Shown here one piece after another: positions 37,410 through 44,904 of a stretch of 64,000 bases of DNA (position 1 is its first letter; the number at the start of each line of letters is the position of its first letter). The stretch lies in NCBI GenBank assembly GCA_031374115.1, contig JANMNO010000016.1, forward strand, positions 1 through 64,000, read 5' to 3'. The notes under the pieces are model-generated. The model had not been told where the DNA came from. It saw only the letters and a program-made list of their open reading frames with translations, and searched no databases. This DNA comes from JAKFWF01 sp031374115. Lineage in GTDB: Bacteria > Pseudomonadota > Alphaproteobacteria > Rhizobiales > Hyphomicrobiaceae. A program made the translations under genes and the position numbers.

Positions 37410-38402
37410 TCAAACAGCGGCGGCAGCAACCAACTTCTTGGCTTGACCCACCCAGTCGTCTTTGGCGATCTGGCCTTTCAAGCGCAATTGCTTGTCGAGC
37501 ATCCCTAAACCGTCAGCATCGCTATCGGCGATCTGCCAGAAGTGGAAGACGCCAGCATCGTTGAGGCGCTGCTCGATCTTCTCGGTAACGCCGGTGATGC
37601 GCTTGAGATCGTCGGCTTCGCCGCGAGCGGCTTCGATGCCCTTGAACACCCCCTTGACCGGAACAGCTTCGGGGGTCGGGTTCTCCATCGCGCCGATGTC
37701 GACGCCGGAACCGGCTTGGCTGCGCTGAATGCCATCGATGGCAGCACGAGCGACCAGATCGCAGTACAGAGTGATCGCGCGGCCAGCGTCGTCGTTACCT
37801 GGGATCGGGAAATCAATGCCATCGGGATTGCAGTTGGTATCGATGACGGCGACGATTGGGATGCCAAGCTTGCGAGCTTCGGCAATCGCAATCTGCTCCT
37901 TGTTGGTATCGATAACGAACAGCAGATCGGGCGTGCCGCCCATTTCCTTGATGCCACCGAGCGCCTGATTGAGCTTCTCACGCTCACGCGTCAGGGTCAG
38001 CACCTCCTTCTTGGTGCGGCCTTGCGGGTCGGCCAGGATATCATCGAGCTGACGCAGACGGCGGATCGAGGCGGAGATTGTTTTCCAGTTGGTCAGTGTG
38101 CCGCCAAGCCAACGATGGTTGATATAATACTGGGCCGAACGCTTGGCAGCCTCGGCGATCGAGTCCGAGGCCTGGCGCTTGGTGCCGACATACAAAACGC
38201 GGCCACCGGCGGCGACCGTATCGGCGATCTTGACGAGTGCCTGATGCAGCAAAGGTGTCGTCTGCGTCAGATCGACGATGTGGATGTTGTTGCGCGCGCC
38301 GTAGATATACGACGCCATCTTGGGGTTCCAGCGATGCGACTGGTGACCGAAGTGCACGCCAGCTTCGAGCAGCTGACGCATATTGAAGGCGGGAAGCGCC
38401 AT
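37410..38402 (-). CDS. rpsB: 30S ribosomal protein S2
   Basis: 330 residues. The S2 core (MRQLLEAGVHFGHQSHRWNPKM at the start; VDTNCNPDGIDFPIPGNDDA near 200) is followed by an extension of about 90 residues (KGIEAARGEADDLKRITGV and beyond), a helix-rich tail found in many Alphaproteobacteria. It is the first gene of the rpsB-tsf operon. The 268 bases upstream, to the first GGAATA promoter motif on the other strand, form its leader and promoter region; I could not assign a box confidently. Confidence 0.97.
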   Translation of the reverse strand: MALPAFNMRQLLEAGVHFGHQSHRWNPKMASYIYGARNNIHIVDLTQTTPLLHQALVKIADTVAAGGRVLYVGTKRQASDSIAEAAKRSAQYYINHRWLGGTLTNWKTISASIRRLRQLDDILADPQGRTKKEVLTLTREREKLNQALGGIKEMGGTPDLLFVIDTNKEQIAIAEARKLGIPIVAVIDTNCNPDGIDFPIPGNDDAGRAITLYCDLVARAAIDGIQRSQAGSGVDIGAMENPTPEAVPVKGVFKGIEAARGEADDLKRITGVTEKIEQRLNDAGVFHFWQIADSDADGLGMLDKQLRLKGQIAKDDWVGQAKKLVAAAAV

Positions 38403-38670
38403 GGGTTACGTGTCCTTTTCCGGTTGAACCTCCGCGGATCGAAATAGGCCATCATTCGGGGGATCCGAAGGTGGCCCACCGGAGCGTCGGGAGCGGCGAT
38501 ATGGTCCGCCCCAACGCGTAGATCCGCGTGTGGAGTAGCCGGGTGATACACGCCAACAACAATGTTGGCAAGGATGAACGGCCCGGATTACGAAACGCGG
38601 GCGATCAGGTTGCATCATCACCAGAACCCAGGCTGTTTAGATGGTTTTCGCATTTTTTGATTCAGGCGTT

Positions 38671-38695
38671 GGAATAAAGCGGGATCGCCCGCGTT
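38671..38695 (+). promoter_or_regulatory. GGAATA/CGTT promoter P1, before RNA module 1
   Basis: GGAA (38671-38674), 17 bases, CGTT (38692-38695). The same architecture recurs at 38826 and 39212, always as GGAATA. This is consistent with one ECF-type sigma factor reading all three. Confidence 0.65.
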
Positions 38696-38701
38696 TTCCT
38701 C

Positions 38702-38814
38702 TCAAGCGCGACGCTGTGCACCTGGTCCCCGCCTTGGTTCCCAGCGCCGCCTAGCGTCTCGATTAAACCCGAGGCGTCAGGAATGGGTCGAGCCGAAAGG
38801 TTCGGCCCATTTTT
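38702..38814 (+). ncRNA. Putative small RNA 1 of a tandem pair
   Basis: Approximate extent: start inferred about 7 bases after CGTT, end at the terminator. No convincing reading frame is present. The transcript would be about 113 nt. It has an unstructured CCTGGTCCCCGCCTTGG segment (38721-38737), a CGTCTCG/CGAGGCG hairpin, and a terminator stem with a GAAA loop and five T's. RNA module 2, 154 bases downstream, shares promoter, spacing, the 17-mer and both hairpin positions. TCCCCGCC within the 17-mer is complementary to GGCGGGGA at the RBS of the nearby sigma factor gene. The RNA and its role are inferred. Confidence 0.55.
38783..38814 (+). terminator. Rho-independent terminator of RNA module 1
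   Basis: A 12-bp stem (ATGGGTCGAGCC with GGTTCGGCCCAT, including G-T pairs) closed by a GAAA tetraloop and followed by TTTTT. No annotated plus-strand gene precedes it, so it argues for a short RNA. Confidence 0.75.
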
Positions 38815-38825
38815 CGTTACAACAG

Positions 38826-38850
38826 GGAATAGATTACCTCTCCCGCCGTT
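38826..38850 (+). promoter_or_regulatory. GGAATA/CGTT promoter P2, before RNA module 2
   Basis: GGAA (38826-38829), 17 bases, CGTT (38847-38850). The distance from CGTT to the shared 17-mer is 24 bases here and 25 bases at P1. Confidence 0.65.
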
Positions 38851-38856
38851 GTTCAA

Positions 38857-38981
38857 TCGAGTGTGCCTTCGGTTCCTGGTCCCCGCCTTGGATCCGATCG
38901 TGCACCACGTCTCGACGTTGACTGCGTATCGTCATTGAGGCGTGACTAGATGGGTCGAGCTTCACCGCTCGCCTCATCTAG
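38857..38981 (+). ncRNA. Putative small RNA 2, or structured 5' leader of the 27-codon ORF
   Basis: Second copy of the module. It has the identical 17-mer CCTGGTCCCCGCCTTGG (38875-38891), a CGTCTCGA/TTGAGGCG hairpin (38908-38942) and a long hairpin starting ATGGGTCGAGC (stem CTAGATG/CATCTAG, 38946-38981). Unlike module 1 no T tract follows, so the transcript may continue into the small membrane ORF at 39019. Start and end are estimates. Confidence 0.45.
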
Positions 38982-39018
38982 CTTCCGACCTGCTTAAATC
39001 CTGCGTATCGGAGTGATA

Positions 39019-39102
39019 ATGCTGATCATCCTCGCCTATGGACTAGGAACTGTGTTGATCGCTGGCGCTTTACTGTTCGTCGCCAAGGCTTTCGAGGATT
39101 GA
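39019..39102 (+). CDS. 27-residue hydrophobic peptide
   Basis: The ATG at 39019 has a GGAG Shine-Dalgarno six bases upstream. The peptide begins MLIILAYGLGTVLIAG and ends AKAFED: a single transmembrane helix with a short charged tail, the form of bacterial small membrane proteins such as CydX or KdpF, though it matches neither. It lies 38 bases beyond RNA module 2 and 164 bases before the sigma factor gene. Position suggests a part in the envelope-stress circuit; no homologue was recognised. Confidence 0.5.
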   Translation: MLIILAYGLGTVLIAGALLFVAKAFED

Positions 39103-39211
39103 CGTGCTGGCGCAGTAGTTCGCTTATCCGGCCGATTTTGTTTCGTCAGGCCCGCGATCACTCGAGAAGTGTAGCATCGGGAAACCGCCTGCCGTATTTT
39201 CGCCACGGCTG

Positions 39212-39236
39212 GGAATAAACCCCAAAGCCGCCCGTT
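39212..39236 (+). promoter_or_regulatory. GGAATA/CGTT promoter P3, before the ECF sigma gene
   Basis: GGAA (39212-39215), 17 bases, CGTT (39233-39236). A promoter of this form immediately before an ECF gene is usually the autoregulated one. The GTG start is 29 bases downstream. Confidence 0.65.
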
Positions 39237-39265
39237 GTCTAAGCGGCTGGCGGGGAGGCCAAGAA

Positions 39266-39796
39266 GTGAGCGACGAATTTCAGAGGCGGATCGTAGAGAT
39301 GCTGCCCAAATTGCGGCGGTTCGCCTATTCCCTGACCGGCGATTTGGATCGTGCCGACGACTTGGTGCAGGAAACCTGCGTTCGCGCTTTAGCAGCTAAG
39401 GGACAGTGGCAAGTCGGAACGAGATTGGACAGTTGGATGTATCGTATTGCGCAAAACTCCTGGTTCGATCAAATGCGCGCCCGAAAAGTTCGCGGCGAAG
39501 TCGTCGATATCGAGGCTGCTGCCGAACTTGCTGGCTCCGATGGCCGCGACGTCATCGAACACAGACAAACCTTGTCGGTGGTCAGCAGCAAGTTGTCCGA
39601 GTTGCCGCGCGATCAACAATTGCTCGTCGGGCTCGTTTGCCTTGATGGCCTTTCCTACAAAGAAGCAGCCGCCGCTCTCGACTTGCCGATCGGCACAGTG
39701 ATGAGCCGGCTCGCACGCGCCAGAGCCGCCTTAGCGCAAGCATTGCACTCCGATATTCAACAAGTTTCAGAACTTTGCATAGGGAAGCGTTCATGA
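39266..39796 (+). CDS. ECF-family RNA polymerase sigma factor
   Basis: 176 residues from a GTG at 39266 with GGGGAGG as RBS. Region 2 (about 12-78) has FAYSLTGDLDRADDLVQETCVRAL and the DNA-melting WMYRIAQNSWFDQMR segment. Region 4 (about 115-165) has LSYKEAAAALDLPIGTVMSRLARAR. The promoter just upstream, GGAATA...CGTT, is repeated before two RNA modules, suggesting autoregulation and a local regulon. The stop overlaps the start of the anti-sigma gene (ATGA, 39793-39796), so the pair is translationally coupled. No PhyR or NepR gene is nearby, so this is probably not EcfG itself. Confidence 0.93.
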   Translation: MSDEFQRRIVEMLPKLRRFAYSLTGDLDRADDLVQETCVRALAAKGQWQVGTRLDSWMYRIAQNSWFDQMRARKVRGEVVDIEAAAELAGSDGRDVIEHRQTLSVVSSKLSELPRDQQLLVGLVCLDGLSYKEAAAALDLPIGTVMSRLARARAALAQALHSDIQQVSELCIGKRS

Positions 39797-40617
39797 GCGA
39801 CATTACCGATGAATTGCTCATGGCTTACGCCGATGGTGAACTCGACAGCGCCGAGCAGCGGCGGGTTGAACACTATCTGGCTAACGACCCTGCTAGCGCT
39901 CAACGTCTTGAGATGTTTACCCAAACCGGACGCGATCTTGGCCGCTTGTTCGACCAACCGATGCGAGAGGCCATCCCCGAGCGGCTGCTGCAGACGGTAA
40001 TGGGGCCGAGCAGTTCGTCGCCCGCGGCAAAGATGAAACTGATGCAACGTCGACCGCGGTTTCTAACCGCGCTGACCGAGGCGTTTTTCCCTTCTCACGC
40101 CGGATGGCAAACTGCGGTCGCTACGGCTGCATTATTGATTGTAGGGGCGGCGGCTGGATGGACTTTGAATAACACCCAGGCAAATGGATCAGGCCCATCG
40201 CTGGCGTCGCTGGCCGATGGCGCACTTGTCGCCAGCAAAGAACTCGGCCGGGTACTGGATGGTGCGCCGAGTGGGATTGCGGTGGGCCTTGGCCAACAGT
40301 CGGTAAACTTTGCTGTCAAGCCCCTGCTCAGTTTTCAGAGTATCTCCGGAGGTTATTGCCGCCAGTACGAATTATCCAATGCGAGCGGATCGCGTTTTTC
40401 AGGAGTCGGCTGCCGCATGGAAAATGGCCAATGGAGAATTGAAGTTCACTCGCAAGTCGCTGCCGCGCCCGATGCAACGCAACGTGGCATCACACCAGCC
40501 AGTGGCCGATCATCACCGGTGGTCGAAAGTGCGATCGATCGAATGATTAAAGGTGACGCGCTTGGTAGCGTGGCGGAACGTTCGCTGATCGATAACAAGT
40601 GGCAAGCTTCACCGTGA
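39793..40617 (+). CDS. Membrane anti-sigma factor
   Basis: 274 residues from the ATG overlapping the sigma stop codon. The N-terminal cytoplasmic part (about 1-90) has the anti-sigma fold signature LLMAYADGELDSAEQRRVEHYL. It lacks the HxxxCxxC zinc motif of ZAS proteins. One transmembrane helix (about residues 112-132, VATAALLIVGAAAGW) separates it from a periplasmic domain of about 140 residues containing two cysteines (GGYCRQYEL and GVGCRMENGQW) that could form a disulfide. It should hold the ECF factor inactive until an envelope signal arrives. Confidence 0.88.
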   Translation: MSDITDELLMAYADGELDSAEQRRVEHYLANDPASAQRLEMFTQTGRDLGRLFDQPMREAIPERLLQTVMGPSSSSPAAKMKLMQRRPRFLTALTEAFFPSHAGWQTAVATAALLIVGAAAGWTLNNTQANGSGPSLASLADGALVASKELGRVLDGAPSGIAVGLGQQSVNFAVKPLLSFQSISGGYCRQYELSNASGSRFSGVGCRMENGQWRIEVHSQVAAAPDATQRGITPASGRSSPVVESAIDRMIKGDALGSVAERSLIDNKWQASP

Positions 40618-40698
40618 CCTGTCTCAATCAACAAAAGTGCTTCGCGTTGTTCGTAATGCTTCAGAATTGATCCGCTGCGCGCTCCGCCCACAAAAGCT

Positions 40699-40880
40699 GC
40701 GGCAGTTCGATAAACGACAAAGTTTCCGCCGCAATCCGCCGGCTCCGCGCAAACGGAGCCGGTTGCAGTAACCCGAAGGACGAGAATAGCCCTCTGTATC
40801 GTCCTGACCGGTAGTGGCCTAAAACCCGCCTTGTCGCCCTGTCCCGCCGCCCCGCGGGGCTGGATGCGGGGCGGGTTTTT
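40699..40880 (+). ncRNA. Candidate structured RNA or 3' UTR after the anti-sigma gene
   Basis: The 342-base gap 40618-40959 holds four successive stems on the plus strand: GCGGC/GCCGC (40699-40732), CCGGCTCCG/CGGAGCCGG (40739-40762), AGGACGA/TCGTCCT (40777-40805) and the terminator at 40843-40880. No promoter is evident, so it may be the 3' UTR of the sigma/anti-sigma mRNA or an RNA processed from it. Confidence 0.35.
40843..40880 (+). terminator. Terminator downstream of the sigma/anti-sigma genes
   Basis: GCCCCGC (40849-40855) pairs with GCGGGGC (40866-40872), extended by CCC/GGG with a bulge, followed by TTTTT (40876-40880). Confidence 0.75.
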
Positions 40881-40959
40881 GGTGTTTGGCCTAGCTTGCC
40901 GACACTGTACCCACCGCAACGTCGGCATCAAGTTGTGTCGCGACCACAAAAAGATGAGA

Positions 40960-43056
40960 TCAACGCGGCGGCTTTGCCTGCCCGATTAAACCCAGGGGCG
41001 GATCGAGCTGCGCCTTAACCGGTATTATTGTCGCAGTTGCCGGGTTCGCCGTCGCGACAATTGACGTCTCGGGAGCGCAGCTGGGCGGTGCGAGCAAAAG
41101 GCCGCGCCCATAAATCGGATCACGGCCAGGTTCGCCCAGATCGAGAACCGAGGCGCGTTTCAAGAACTCGTTTTTGTTTTTTACCGCGAGCCCTCGGTAG
41201 GCTGTCGCCAGCACCGCCGTCACATATGGCACGGCGAACGACGTCCCTGAATGATAAGTGCCGCGCCCACCGGGTAATGCCGTCCAGACATCCACGCCGG
41301 GTGCCGCCACATCGATGTGATCGCCACGGCTCGCGTATCGATAGCCCTTCATATCGCGGGATACGGCGGTGACCGCGACAACCGAGCTATATGCCGCTGG
41401 ATAGCTGGGTGGAGCGTTTGGACCGTCGTTGCCGGCCGCAGCGACAAAAATGACCTTCTTACTGGATAACCCTTCAATTGCCGCCTTCAGCAGATCGTCG
41501 TGCGGTCCGGAGAGGCTCATATTTATGACGTTGACGTTGCGCTTATCAAGCCAATCGAGCGCATTTAGCAGGCTGGCAGTGTCGCTACTGGGGAGGCCAT
41601 CAGCACCGGCATAGAAGATGTCGGCCACATAGAACTTCGCATCGGGAATGAGACCAGGGGTACCGCTGTTGCCGTCACCTGCAAGCAGAGCCAGCACGCC
41701 GGTGCCGTGCCAGTCAGGCGCCTTCGCCCGATCGCTCGCAGCAGATCTGCGGGACTCGATGACTTTCGTCGTGAAAGTCGGATGAGTTGCATCGTAGCCG
41801 GTGTCGATGACGCCGATCTTCACGCCCCGGGAACACGACTGCAAGCTGGTCTGCCAATGGATGATCGATGCGCCGAAGCAGCGATCGGTGCCACAAGGCG
41901 TTGCCATTGGCAACGCCGCGCGCACAATTTCCGATTGAGATGCGGGCAACGCGCCGGTCGCTGTCCGATAGATGTGGTACGTCTGATTTACACCAAAGAG
42001 CCCGTTCGGCATGTCTTGCTTGAGCAGGTCCCGGGCTTGATCGGCACTCATGCCATCGGGAGCGATCAAGCGGGTCAGATTGAGATCGACTCGGGACACG
42101 CGCGACGTTCCGTTGACCTGGAAGCCTAGTGCGAGCGCACGCTCGATGCTCTTCGCCGTCAAGTTGGAGGCTAGCACCTCTGGCGGACGCAGTGGAAAAG
42201 CCGGCAAACCATCGCGTCCCACAGGCCGGCCCGCGATCGGTTTTGAATCACCTTTAGCGGCCACTACCGGCGCCGCGGGAGGGGTTGCTACGGGCGCTTT
42301 AGCTGGCGCTGATTCGGCCTTAACAGGCGTTGACCCTGTCGTTAAGACTGGCTTCGATACACCGCCTTTGGGAGCATTGACGAGCGGCGCATCGGCGGGC
42401 TGAGCATTGGCAGGCAGGGCTTTAGCCGGAGGGACATTTGCCTGCGGCGTAGGTGTCTTTATCGCCGGTGCAACGATAATTGCCGGAGTTGAGACCGGCG
42501 CAGGAGCAGCAGGCTTGAAGATACCCCGAAACCATTCCGCAACGGTTTCTGGTTCCTTTTCCTCCTCGACGATGTCGACTTTAGGTTTGACCTTTTCTGC
42601 TTTCGCCTTATCGGCGGCTGACTGCGATTTTGTATCGGCTGCACTGCCGGCTTTGGCCTGATCGTTCGAAGCACTGTCATCTTTGCTGGTATTGGAATTA
42701 GTCGAACTTTGACGGTCCTTTGAATTATCTTCGGCTTGCTCACGCCTTGTTTGTTCGCGTTCCTGCTTTGCCTGTTCGCGTTCCTGCCTCGCCTGATCGC
42801 GTTCCTGCTTGGCCCGTTCCCGCGCTTGCCGTTCGCGCTCACGTTCTTGCCGCTCGCGTTCGCGTTCCTGGCGATCTTGTTCACGCTCCTGCTGTTGCCG
42901 GACTATTTCCCGCGCGCGCTCGTTCGCCCGGCGCATCGCATCGCTTTCGCGCGCATCGGTGTGTAATCCCGCAACACCGCATAACGCTGTGAACCAAAGC
43001 GCGGTAAACGCGATCAATTGTTTTCGAAATCGCCCGCGCCCCATCGGGAACCCCAC
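40960..43056 (-). CDS. Exported subtilisin-like (S8) serine protease with charged repeat region
   Basis: 698 residues from a GTG at 43056; an ATG at 43044 is nearly as good. A hydrophobic N-terminal segment (about 10-25, LIAFTALWFTALCGVAG) should direct export. Residues about 40-110 are Arg/Glu/Gln repeats (QERERERQ type), a coiled-coil-like stretch. About 130-290 is Pro/Ala-rich linker. The protease domain (about 425-650) has the full triad: Asp in GVIDTGYDATHP, His in DWHGTGVLA, Ser in HSGTSFAVPYV. It is convergent with the ECF/anti-sigma pair, so a regulatory link is possible but unproven. Confidence 0.9.
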   Translation of the reverse strand: MGFPMGRGRFRKQLIAFTALWFTALCGVAGLHTDARESDAMRRANERAREIVRQQQEREQDRQERERERQERERERQARERAKQERDQARQEREQAKQEREQTRREQAEDNSKDRQSSTNSNTSKDDSASNDQAKAGSAADTKSQSAADKAKAEKVKPKVDIVEEEKEPETVAEWFRGIFKPAAPAPVSTPAIIVAPAIKTPTPQANVPPAKALPANAQPADAPLVNAPKGGVSKPVLTTGSTPVKAESAPAKAPVATPPAAPVVAAKGDSKPIAGRPVGRDGLPAFPLRPPEVLASNLTAKSIERALALGFQVNGTSRVSRVDLNLTRLIAPDGMSADQARDLLKQDMPNGLFGVNQTYHIYRTATGALPASQSEIVRAALPMATPCGTDRCFGASIIHWQTSLQSCSRGVKIGVIDTGYDATHPTFTTKVIESRRSAASDRAKAPDWHGTGVLALLAGDGNSGTPGLIPDAKFYVADIFYAGADGLPSSDTASLLNALDWLDKRNVNVINMSLSGPHDDLLKAAIEGLSSKKVIFVAAAGNDGPNAPPSYPAAYSSVVAVTAVSRDMKGYRYASRGDHIDVAAPGVDVWTALPGGRGTYHSGTSFAVPYVTAVLATAYRGLAVKNKNEFLKRASVLDLGEPGRDPIYGRGLLLAPPSCAPETSIVATANPATATIIPVKAQLDPPLGLIGQAKPPR

Positions 43057-43303
43057 CGTTCCAATAGTACTTATCGCCCGATCTAATGAGATCGAAGCTC
43101 AGACAAGTACCGGTCCCGCATCCGGTAATTGAACTGCATTAACTGTAGCGCGCTATAAATCTTTTGTGAAGAAGAAGTACAACACAGTTTAACTATAAAG
43201 CATCGGCTTTCTAGATATATCAAATTGGTGACAACCTGCACGGGTATCGCGCCGTAACATTTATTCTGTCTGCAGAACCGCATCGAGCCCTAAATTAGCC
43301 AGC

Positions 43304-43939
43304 TCACGCCGGCAGTTGCCACGTCGCAGTGGTTTTAAATAGGCGGCGGGCGTTGGCTTGAGTGATAGCGATGGGATCGCCCGGTTTGAACAAGCTCGAG
43401 CCGAGGCCAAAACCGGTCGCGCCCGCTATCGCATACCTTTTCATATTTTGCTCATCGATACCGCCGACCGGAAAGAGGCGCGTGCCACGCGGCAGGACCG
43501 CCAACCAGGCCTTTATCGCTGCCGGAGAAATCATTTCGGCTGGGAACGCCTTGAGTGCATCAGCACCGGCGCCAAGAGCGGCGAAAGCCTCCGTCGGCGT
43601 AGCGACCCCTGGCACGCAATGTAACCCCGCCGCCTTGGTCAGGCCGATCAACGCCAGATCGCAATGCGGCGTCACGATGAGCCTACCGCCGGCCGAGTTC
43701 ACACCCGCAATATCGTCACCGGTCATCACCGTACCCGCCCCGATCAGTGCATGATCGCCAAACGACTTGGAAAGAAGCGCAATCGATTCGAACGGATTCG
43801 GCGAGTTCAAAGGCACTTCGATCAGTGTGAAACCAGCTTCGATCAAAACCGCGCCAACACGCTCTGCCTCCTGCGGCGTCAGTCCCCTTAGGATAGCAAT
43901 CAGAGGGCATCGCGAAAGGGCGGTTTCAAAATCGAGCAT
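43304..43939 (-). CDS. dgoA: 2-dehydro-3-deoxy-6-phosphogalactonate aldolase
   Basis: 211 residues, KDPG/KDPGal aldolase family. The strand-2 motif LIAILRGLTPQEA, GAGTVMTGDDI, the Schiff-base Lys in DALKAFPAEM (about residue 129) and the phosphate-binding PVGGI and FGLGSSLF loops all appear. It splits KDPGal into pyruvate and glyceraldehyde 3-phosphate, the last step of the DeLey-Doudoroff galactonate pathway. The DgoK partner is encoded 8 bases upstream, which supports the galactonate assignment over KDPG. The upstream plus-strand gap 43057-43303 is AT-rich and holds no clear gene. Confidence 0.92.
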   Translation of the reverse strand: MLDFETALSRCPLIAILRGLTPQEAERVGAVLIEAGFTLIEVPLNSPNPFESIALLSKSFGDHALIGAGTVMTGDDIAGVNSAGGRLIVTPHCDLALIGLTKAAGLHCVPGVATPTEAFAALGAGADALKAFPAEMISPAAIKAWLAVLPRGTRLFPVGGIDEQNMKRYAIAGATGFGLGSSLFKPGDPIAITQANARRLFKTTATWQLPA

Positions 43940-43947
43940 TGGTCACT

Positions 43948-44904
43948 TTATCCTCGTATGCCTGCCGCCTGGGCAATCCGTATATGGCCGGCACAAACGC
44001 TATCTTCCGGAGCCTCTTTTGTCGCAGCCCCACGCAGCTGCGCAGCCCGCACGTAGCGTTGCGTCAGCGCGGGTGTGCCAATCAGAATGGCCGGATCACT
44101 CTGCGAAGCCGACAACGCAGCCATTTCCCAGCCAATCAACAAGCCAGACAGATAGGCGGCCGCGTCTTTGGCGGACAGTTTCCCCATCAAGCCCAACGTT
44201 CTGACGGAAAAGAGGCGGTGGAGCCAGATCCCTGCGCCATCCGGCCGCGCCGACGTCGCGATACCGTGGGCAAACGCTGCGCTCATTTCATCGTTTTCGG
44301 ATGATCCCGCTTGATCCATCATGCGGCCGAGAATGCTGTGGTTCTTCAGAACAGCGAAAATTTCGCCGGTCATGAAGGTTTGGAACGACGTTATTTTGCC
44401 GGCTTCGACCGTGACCCACTTCGAATGCGTACCGGGAAGAATGAATGTGCCGCCGGTTAGTTGCAACTGTGCGAGCGCACCCATGACTTGGCACTCTTCG
44501 CCGCGCATGACATCGGGGACGCCAGCGCGATCCACAGTATCGACGCCGGCGACGATGTGGACAGAACGGAAGCCCGGGACATCGATCGCAGCCAAACCAT
44601 GTGCCAACTCACTGAGGCCGGCCGGGCAGGAAACATAAGGCACTTCGACCCAACCCTGGCGGCTGCCGACCATGCCCGACAGCACGGCCGGCAAAGTACC
44701 GTATCGCTGCAGCCAGTCCCCGCAATGAGTTTGCAGAACGGTCGCGAACTCTTGAGCGGCGATCCCCATCAAGCCCTGCTGCGATGAGCGCCGGTCGAGA
44801 ACGCTGCCATCCGCTGCCAGCAGATAAATTCTCAGCGCTGTCGTGCCCCAATCGACCGAGATCAGCGATGGAATTTGGTCAACCGATCGGGACATGACGG
44901 CCAC
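43948..44904 (-). CDS. dgoK: 2-dehydro-3-deoxygalactonokinase
   Basis: 318 residues. The phosphate-binding start SVDWGTTALRIYLL (about 18-31) and the segments GMVGSRQGWVEVPYV, LPGTHSKWV and FMTGEIFAVLKNHS are specific for DgoK. It phosphorylates 2-keto-3-deoxygalactonate for DgoA. The start directly abuts the stop of the serine hydrolase gene upstream, so the pair is part of a packed operon. DgoD (galactonate dehydratase) is not in this window. Confidence 0.93.
   Translation of the reverse strand: MAVMSRSVDQIPSLISVDWGTTALRIYLLAADGSVLDRRSSQQGLMGIAAQEFATVLQTHCGDWLQRYGTLPAVLSGMVGSRQGWVEVPYVSCPAGLSELAHGLAAIDVPGFRSVHIVAGVDTVDRAGVPDVMRGEECQVMGALAQLQLTGGTFILPGTHSKWVTVEAGKITSFQTFMTGEIFAVLKNHSILGRMMDQAGSSENDEMSAAFAHGIATSARPDGAGIWLHRLFSVRTLGLMGKLSAKDAAAYLSGLLIGWEMAALSASQSDPAILIGTPALTQRYVRAAQLRGAATKEAPEDSVCAGHIRIAQAAGIRG

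Noticed and set aside
40699..40880. tmRNA or 6S RNA identity for the structured region
   Set aside because: No tRNA-like ends or tag frame, and the local stems do not form the single long 6S hairpin.
43083..43283. 66-codon minus-strand ORF in an AT-rich gap
   Set aside because: No convincing RBS or conserved features; the low-GC gap is more likely promoter and spacer DNA.
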